From Hyphomicrobiales bacterium (GTDB lineage: Bacteria > Pseudomonadota > Alphaproteobacteria > Rhizobiales > Rhizobiaceae), in contig UEGR01000005.1 in NCBI GenBank assembly GCA_900465685.1, forward strand, positions 310,001 to 374,000: 64,000 bases of DNA, read 5' to 3'. Both the position numbers and the translations under genes were made by a program. Positions 59,053-64,000 of this stretch are shown piece after piece; the stretch's first letter is position 1; each line of letters opens with the position of its first letter. Below the pieces are notes generated by a model. It saw only the letters and a list, made by a program, of their open reading frames with translations, searched no databases and was not told the DNA's origin.

Positions 59053-59075
59053 AAGTGGACATGAAAGGAAACATG

Positions 59076-60368
59076 ATGTCAGCTAAGACAGCCAGCTTTA
59101 CTCTCGACGGCAATACGTTCGATCTGCCTGTGCGACAAGGCACTGTCGGGCCGGACGTCGTCGATATCGGTCCGCTTTACAAGAATTCGCATGCGTTCAC
59201 TTACGATCCAGGTTTCACCTCGACCGCTTCGTGCGAGTCCAAGATCACCTATATCGATGGCGACGAAGGCACCCTGCTCTATCGCGGCTATCCGATCGAC
59301 CAGCTTGCCGAGCACGGCGACTTCCTCGAAACCTGCTACCTGCTGCTTTACGGTGAACTGCCGACGGCAACCCAGAAGGCCGATTTCGATTATCGCGTGA
59401 CCCGTCACACGATGATCCACGAACAGATGACGCGCTTCTTCACCGGCTTCCGCCGCGATGCGCATCCAATGGCCGTCATGGTTGGCTGCGTTGGCGCCAT
59501 GTCCGCATTCTACCACGACTCGACCGACATCACCGATCCGCATCAGCGCATGGTCGCTTCGATCCGCCTGATCGCCAAGGTGCCGACGCTCGCTGCAATG
59601 GCTTATAAGTACCATATCGGCCAGCCGTTCATGTACCCGAAGAACGATCTCGATTTCGCTTCGAACTTCCTGCACATGTGCTTTGGCGTTCCTTGCGAGG
59701 ATTACAAGGTCAATCCGGTTCTGGCCCGCGCCATGGACCGCATCTTCATCCTGCACGCTGATCACGAGCAGAATGCATCGACCTCGACCGTACGTCTTGC
59801 CGGTTCGTCGGGCGCCAACCCATTCGCCTGCATCGCAGCTGGTGTTGCCTGCCTCTGGGGCCCTGCCCATGGCGGCGCAAACGAAGCAGCGCTCAACATG
59901 CTGGCCGAAATCGGCTCGGTAGATCGCATTCCGGAATTCGTCGCGCGCGCCAAGGACAAGAACGATCCGTTCCGTCTGATGGGCTTCGGTCACCGCGTCT
60001 ACAAGAACTACGATCCGCGCGCCAAGATCATGCAGAAGACCTGCCATGAGGTTCTGGGCGAACTGGGCATCAAGGACGATCCATTGCTCGACGTTGCAAT
60101 GGAACTGGAAAAGATCGCTCTGACGGACGAGTACTTCATCGAGAAGAAGCTCTATCCGAACATCGATTTCTACTCCGGCATCACGCTGAAGGCTCTCGGC
60201 TTCCCGACCGAAATGTTCACAGTTCTCTTTGCACTCGCCCGCACCGTCGGCTGGGTCGCACAGTGGAAGGAAATGATCGAAGATCCGCAGCAGAAGATCG
60301 GCCGTCCGCGCCAGCTCTACACGGGCGCCACAGAACGCGACTACGTACCGGTTGCAAAGCGCAAATAA
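59076..60368 (+). CDS. gltA: Citrate synthase
   Basis: A type II (hexameric) citrate synthase of 430 residues from ATG 59076, condensing acetyl-CoA and oxaloacetate. [68 protein letters not shown] and [14 protein letters not shown] hold the catalytic His residues, with the Asp in the IDFYSGI region. Several starts are possible (GTG 59055, ATG 59061, 59073, 59076); AAAGGA at 59064-59069 favours 59073 or 59076. A terminator follows. Confidence 0.96.
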   Translation: MSAKTASFTLDGNTFDLPVRQGTVGPDVVDIGPLYKNSHAFTYDPGFTSTASCESKITYIDGDEGTLLYRGYPIDQLAEHGDFLETCYLLLYGELPTATQKADFDYRVTRHTMIHEQMTRFFTGFRRDAHPMAVMVGCVGAMSAFYHDSTDITDPHQRMVASIRLIAKVPTLAAMAYKYHIGQPFMYPKNDLDFASNFLHMCFGVPCEDYKVNPVLARAMDRIFILHADHEQNASTSTVRLAGSSGANPFACIAAGVACLWGPAHGGANEAALNMLAEIGSVDRIPEFVARAKDKNDPFRLMGFGHRVYKNYDPRAKIMQKTCHEVLGELGIKDDPLLDVAMELEKIALTDEYFIEKKLYPNIDFYSGITLKALGFPTEMFTVLFALARTVGWVAQWKEMIEDPQQKIGRPRQLYTGATERDYVPVAKRK

Positions 60369-60390
60369 GTGCGGCAAACGCTGAAAACAA

Positions 60391-60425
60391 AACCCCGGTT
60401 GCCAATGGCGACCGGGGTTTCTTTT
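60391..60425 (+). terminator. Terminator of gltA
   Basis: AACCCCGGT (60391-60399) and ACCGGGGTT (60411-60419) form a perfect stem followed by TCTTTTT, a clear Rho-independent terminator between converging gltA and lpxB. Confidence 0.9.
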
Positions 60426-60458
60426 TATCCGTAGCAGTTCCCGTATTGACGAAGCCGT

Positions 60459-61646
60459 TCAGCCCTTGCGACCGCTTTCGATAACATCAAGCAGAACCCG
60501 CGCTCCAATCTCGCCGGAAGGCCGCTCTGTCGACATGACAGAAGCAACCGCGTCAAAGCCGTCCAGCTGCGCCTGACGTGCCGAACCGGGGCGCATCAAG
60601 CGTTCCACATTGCGGGCCAACATCCCCGGACGGACGAATTCATTGAAAAACTCCGGCACCACCGGCTCGTCAGCAATGATGTTAGGCAGCGCTGCGCTCC
60701 AGATCGTAATCTTCGGCACCAGAAATTTGCGCGCAAACCAATCCGCCTTGTAGGAAAGCACACTTGGAATGCGCGACAGCGCCAGTTCTAGCGAAACGGT
60801 GCCGGAAGCGGCAAGCGCAGCATCGGCCCGCGCAAAAGCCTTCCATTTCTCTTCGTCGCCGACGACGATCAACGGCTTGACTGTCCAGTCACGCGAAAGT
60901 TCACGCACCATTGCCTCGATACGCGGCAAGGTGGGCAGAATAACCTCAAGCTTTTCAACCCGCGACGAAAGCTCTTCGACCGTTTTGCCGAAAGGTTCCA
61001 TCAGCATCTGGATTTCCGTGCGACGCGAACCGGGCAGCAAAAGCAATGTATGTTTGCCGGCTTCAGACCGCTGCGGTTCAAGCGCCAGCTGCGCGGCACG
61101 CGTATCGAGGATAGGCGCGTAACTCGACAGGCGATGCCCGACATAGGTTGACTGAGGGCCATTCAGCCGCTGCATCACATCAACCTCGAACGGCAATACC
61201 GTGAGCACATGGTCGATATAGGCGCGCATCGCGCGTGCACGCTGCGGACGCCAGGCCCAGACGCTGGGAGCTATATATTTGACAATCGGAATGGACGGAG
61301 CGGCGGCTCTGATCTTCTTTGCCACGCGATGAGTGAAATCCGGACTGTCGATGAGCAGAACGCAATCCGGCTTCTCCGCCACGATCTGCCGCGCCGTCTG
61401 CCGGATGCGCAACACCAGTCCCGGCAGGTTCTTGATGACCGCGCCAAGCCCCATGAGAGCAATTTCATGGGGGTCGAAGAAGGTTTTAAGGCCACGTGCC
61501 GCCAGATGATCGCCACCCACACCAACAAGATCGACCAGCCTGTCGGTCTGTTGACGCAAGGCGTCGATCAAATCCGCACCGAGAAGATCGCCGGATTCTT
61601 CACCGGCCACGATTGCTATTTTCAATGGCCGGCTGGTGTTACTCAA
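60459..61646 (-). CDS. lpxB: Lipid-A-disaccharide synthase
   Basis: A peripheral inner-membrane glycosyltransferase of 395 residues joining lipid X and UDP-diacylglucosamine. LKIAIVAGEESGDLLGADLIDALRQ is the typical start; VLLIDSPDFTHRVAKKIR, KYIAPSVWAWRPQRARAM, LLLPGSRRTEI and AALAASGTVSLELAL are the family blocks. The start is TTG 61646 (MSNTSRPL), two bases after the lpxI stop, with AAGGA about ten bases upstream. Confidence 0.95.
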   Translation of the reverse strand: MSNTSRPLKIAIVAGEESGDLLGADLIDALRQQTDRLVDLVGVGGDHLAARGLKTFFDPHEIALMGLGAVIKNLPGLVLRIRQTARQIVAEKPDCVLLIDSPDFTHRVAKKIRAAAPSIPIVKYIAPSVWAWRPQRARAMRAYIDHVLTVLPFEVDVMQRLNGPQSTYVGHRLSSYAPILDTRAAQLALEPQRSEAGKHTLLLLPGSRRTEIQMLMEPFGKTVEELSSRVEKLEVILPTLPRIEAMVRELSRDWTVKPLIVVGDEEKWKAFARADAALAASGTVSLELALSRIPSVLSYKADWFARKFLVPKITIWSAALPNIIADEPVVPEFFNEFVRPGMLARNVERLMRPGSARQAQLDGFDAVASVMSTERPSGEIGARVLLDVIESGRKG

Positions 61647-61648
61647 GC

Positions 61649-62542
61649 TTAAGCGTCCTTTTTGTCCCGACTGATCGTCTCTATGAAGAGACCGCTTTCA
61701 TTTGCAGCCGCAATAGTTTCGCCGAAACCTAGGATAAATGTGCGCCCCGCCTCAACTGCAATTCCTGCAAGACCGGCACGTTTGGCATTCAGCACAGTGG
61801 AAATGCCGATGGCAGGCAAATCCGCCCGCTCATCCTGACGAGGTTTGGCCATTTTCACAAGGACTCCGCCACGCTTGGGAATGCGCCCGGCTTCACGCAG
61901 TTCACGAACGCGCTCGATCATCAGATCGGTGCCTTCCGCGCCTTCCAGCGCCACAACACGACCGCCCGTTGCAACAGCGCCCTGTCCGACGTCGAGATCG
62001 CCAAGCCGCAAAGCGGACTCCATAGCCAGCTTCATATTCGCAGTTTCGCGCGCATCGGGCGCAACTTTGGTGAGAATACGAGCAGGCGAAGGAGACAGAA
62101 GATCGGGCACAACTTCATGCGCGCCCACGACCTTGAAGCCGAATGACTCGAGCAGGCCTATAAAGGCACGCAGCAAAGCGTCATCACCCTGCCCCAGTGC
62201 CCGCAGCACATAGGGAATGCCCCGCAATGTCGGCCAGTCGAGCTTCAGATCGCCAAGATGCGGCCTGTTGCGCACGCCGCCAGCGAGAACGACTTGCGAA
62301 ACGCCAGCAGCCTTCATGGACCGAATCAGCTTTGCGAATTCGACCATTGAAATTTCCTGATGCTCGTAATTGTAGAGCACCCGGTCGGCTTCTTCACGCA
62401 GGGGGACGATGAATGGGGGGGTACCGGCGCTCTGAAGCGCCTCGGCCACCGCAATGGGCAACAGGCCGTTGCCCGCAATAATACCGACACGTCCGCCCTC
62501 AAGGGGCGGACGTGCCAAAGATTCAGCTTTCGTCGCTGTCAT
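61649..62542 (-). CDS. lpxI: UDP-2,3-diacylglucosamine diphosphatase LpxI
   Basis: The 297-residue product is the DUF1009/LpxI enzyme used by alphaproteobacteria in place of LpxH to make lipid X. GGRVGIIAGNGLLPIAVAEAL (N-domain), VGAHEVVPDLLSPSPARIL, and C-terminal blocks ALEGAEGTDLMIERV, GVLVKMAKPRQDERADLPAIGISTV match the family. The start is ATG 62542 (20 bases inside lpxA, GGAG upstream) or ATG 62557. It lies between lpxA and lpxB. Confidence 0.93.
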   Translation of the reverse strand: MTATKAESLARPPLEGGRVGIIAGNGLLPIAVAEALQSAGTPPFIVPLREEADRVLYNYEHQEISMVEFAKLIRSMKAAGVSQVVLAGGVRNRPHLGDLKLDWPTLRGIPYVLRALGQGDDALLRAFIGLLESFGFKVVGAHEVVPDLLSPSPARILTKVAPDARETANMKLAMESALRLGDLDVGQGAVATGGRVVALEGAEGTDLMIERVRELREAGRIPKRGGVLVKMAKPRQDERADLPAIGISTVLNAKRAGLAGIAVEAGRTFILGFGETIAAANESGLFIETISRDKKDA

Positions 62543-63359
62543 GCCCGACTCCGCCATGAGCCGCGTCGAGTGGTGGCGTTGTATAGGCGCGTTTCGCGTC
62601 GACACTGATGAAAGTAATCATATCGGCAACAGCCTGAGATTCAGGAAACGCTGCCAGCACGTCGGCAGCGCGATCACGAACCGGCTTGGTACGATCGAAC
62701 AGCATGCGCACGGCATGACGCAGCATGTGAATTTCCGCGCGCTGCATGCCGGAACGCTTCATGCCGACAATATTGAGACCGCCCAGATGCGCGTGATTGC
62801 CAATGACCATGCCATAAGGAATAACATCGCCCACAACGCCAGCCATACCGCCGACAAATGCATGATGGCCGACACGCACGAACTGATGCACGGCCGCACC
62901 ACCGCCCAGAATGGCGTGGTGTTCGATGGTCGTGTGACCACCGATCATGACATTGTTCGAGAAGGTGACGTGATCGCCAACATCACAATCATGCGCCACA
63001 TGCGCATAAGCGAGGAAGGTGCAATCGCTGCCCACCGAAGTATAGCCGCGCGCGCTGTCCGAGCCGCGATGCATGGTGACGCCTTCACGGATGAGGCAAT
63101 TCGCGCCGACCGTGAGTGTCGTTGGGCCACCTTTGTGCTTGCCGTTCTGCGGATCGCAACCGAGAACAGCATGTGGATAGACCTTCGCGCCCGCGCCAAG
63201 CGTGGTTCCGCCCGTGACAACCACATGGCTCATCAGAACGGAATTGTCGCCAATGACGGCGCCCGATTGAATATGACAGAAAGGCCCGACAGACACACCC
63301 TGGCCCAGTTCCACGCCCGGCTCGACAAGAGCGGTGGGGTGAATGATTGTTTCTTTCAT
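62523..63359 (-). CDS. lpxA: UDP-N-acetylglucosamine acyltransferase
   Basis: A left-handed beta-helix enzyme of 278 residues that starts lipid A synthesis. Hexapeptide repeats run through the first two-thirds (IHPTALVEPGVELGQGVSVGPFCHIQ...), the catalytic His lies in AHVAHDCDVGDHV, and GLNIVGMKRSGMQRAEIHMLRHAVRMLF is the C-terminal helical part. The start ATG 63359 (MKETIIHPTAL) is preferred to GTG 63371, which overlaps the fabZ stop. lpxI begins inside its 3' end. Confidence 0.95.
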   Translation of the reverse strand: MKETIIHPTALVEPGVELGQGVSVGPFCHIQSGAVIGDNSVLMSHVVVTGGTTLGAGAKVYPHAVLGCDPQNGKHKGGPTTLTVGANCLIREGVTMHRGSDSARGYTSVGSDCTFLAYAHVAHDCDVGDHVTFSNNVMIGGHTTIEHHAILGGGAAVHQFVRVGHHAFVGGMAGVVGDVIPYGMVIGNHAHLGGLNIVGMKRSGMQRAEIHMLRHAVRMLFDRTKPVRDRAADVLAAFPESQAVADMITFISVDAKRAYTTPPLDAAHGGVGHDSDES

Positions 63360-63367
63360 TGTAATGC

Positions 63368-63841
63368 TCACTGGCTTTCTTCACCGGCATTAATCATTGC
63401 CGCAACTTCTGCTTCGGCAACTTTCACACCATCAACTTCAGCCACGCATTCATACTTCGAAATATTGGCGCGCTGTTTCACTTTTTTGACATGCAGAAGC
63501 AGACGGTCACCCGGAATGACCGGACGGCGGAACTTCGCATTGTCGATGGTCATGAAATAGACAACGCCGGGGCGGCCAGTCTTGCGCTGAAGCAGCGAGA
63601 TTGCACCGGCGGTCTGCGCCATGGCCTCAATGATCAATACGCCCGGCATGATCGGCTTTTCCGGAAAATGTCCGGTAAAATGCGGCTCATTGATCGTGAC
63701 GTTCTTGATACCGGTTGCCGACAGATCGCCATTGATATCAACGACGCGATCGATCAGCAGAAAAGGATAACGGTGCGGAAGCACGGCCAGAAGTTCTTGA
63801 ATATCTGCTGCTTCGAGTTTCGTCTGTTCCGTATCACTCAT
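63368..63841 (-). CDS. fabZ: 3-hydroxyacyl-ACP dehydratase FabZ
   Basis: A hot-dog fold enzyme of 157 residues for the dehydration step of fatty acid elongation. [50 protein letters not shown] (catalytic His in [10 protein letters not shown] and Glu in IEAMAQ) and [18 protein letters not shown] are diagnostic. The start ATG 63841 overlaps the lpxD stop by eight bases. It supplies chains for lipid A acylation among others. Confidence 0.96.
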   Translation of the reverse strand: MSDTEQTKLEAADIQELLAVLPHRYPFLLIDRVVDINGDLSATGIKNVTINEPHFTGHFPEKPIMPGVLIIEAMAQTAGAISLLQRKTGRPGVVYFMTIDNAKFRRPVIPGDRLLLHVKKVKQRANISKYECVAEVDGVKVAEAEVAAMINAGEESQ

Positions 63842-64000
63842 CTGAGGATTGCTCCTTTCTTGATTGCCCGATGCTGCGAATGTTCGCGATATCGCGGAAC
63901 CACTGCTTGATAGGACGTGCGGGAAGACCACCCCAACGTTCTCCATCGGGTATATCGTTCATAACGCCGCTGCCAGCTGCAATTTGCACGCCCGAGCCGA
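63834..64000 (-). CDS. lpxD: UDP-3-O-acylglucosamine N-acyltransferase LpxD (C-terminal part)
   Basis: The C-terminal 54 residues are in the window; the gene continues beyond base 64000. The frame reads [41 protein letters not shown], matching the end of the LpxD beta-helix and its final helix, and ends TGA at 63834, eight bases into fabZ. The adjoining fabZ-lpxA-lpxI-lpxB confirm the assignment. Confidence 0.92.
   Translation of the reverse strand, partial: GSGVQIAAGSGVMNDIPDGERWGGLPARPIKQWFRDIANIRSIGQSRKEQSSDE

Noticed and set aside
59079-60377. 432-codon minus-strand ORF over gltA
   Set aside because: Shadow of citrate synthase, whose motifs are complete.

Overview
The window reads as chromosomal DNA of an alphaproteobacterium of the order Rhizobiales, most likely Brucellaceae (Brucella in the broad sense, including Ochrobactrum). 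The basis is protein similarity recalled from memory and gene order: valS-popZ-tolC/bepC-pcm; pdhA-pdhB-pdhC-lpdA-lipA-coq10; eno-kdsA-pyrG-LD-transpeptidase-secG-tpiA-ppiD-trpDC-moaC-moeA-lexA-comEC-gltX-gltA; and lpxD-fabZ-lpxA-lpxI-lpxB. No database search was possible.

Layout. 1-2.3 kb: two divergent regulator/enzyme pairs (SDR/TetR and hydrolase/MarR) with visible operator palindromes. 2.4-6.2 kb: a DUF971 gene, then moaA, a DMT-type exporter, mobA and mobB. 6.5-9.0 kb: an opine/basic-amino-acid type ABC importer (binding protein plus two permeases) without its ATPase. 9.2-12.1 kb: a glutathione transferase, a 3-hydroxyisobutyrate-dehydrogenase-like enzyme and a FadL porin. 12.5-18.7 kb: valS, popZ, bepC, pcm. 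19-23.7 kb: a metal-binding CopZ-like protein, a secreted hypothetical protein, an IscA/SufA-type protein, a TfoX-like protein, a DEAD-box helicase and NAD kinase. 23.9-25.1 kb: tRNA-Thr(UGU), then an almost gene-free, hairpin-rich and partly very AT-rich stretch with two tiny candidate genes. 25.2-28.8 kb: dusB(nifR3)-ntrB-ntrC. 29.1-33.1 kb: ispDF, pncC, an SDR, coq10 and lipA. 33.2-38.9 kb: the pyruvate dehydrogenase operon, including a small membrane gene without an ordinary start codon. 39-48 kb: ftsB, a DUF1428 gene, eno, kdsA, a VOC-fold gene, pyrG, an LD-transpeptidase, secG and tpiA. 48-60.4 kb: ppiD, trpDC, moaC-moeA, lexA with an SOS box, comEC, gltX and gltA. 60.4-64 kb: the lipid A operon.

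The genes work together as central metabolism (pyruvate to acetyl-CoA to citrate, enolase, triosephosphate isomerase), cofactor supply (lipoate, Moco, NADP, Fe-S), envelope construction (lipid A, Kdo, LD-crosslinks, efflux channel, FadL), translation and nitrogen control. Molybdenum cofactor genes are split between two places.

I see no CRISPR array, insertion sequence, phage or recognisable defence system. The least explained parts are the 24.0-24.9 kb intergenic region, the ATT-initiated membrane gene near 33.3 kb, the paired palindromes upstream of pdhA, hairpins upstream of pyrG, and scattered palindromic repeats mostly lying at gene 3' ends.
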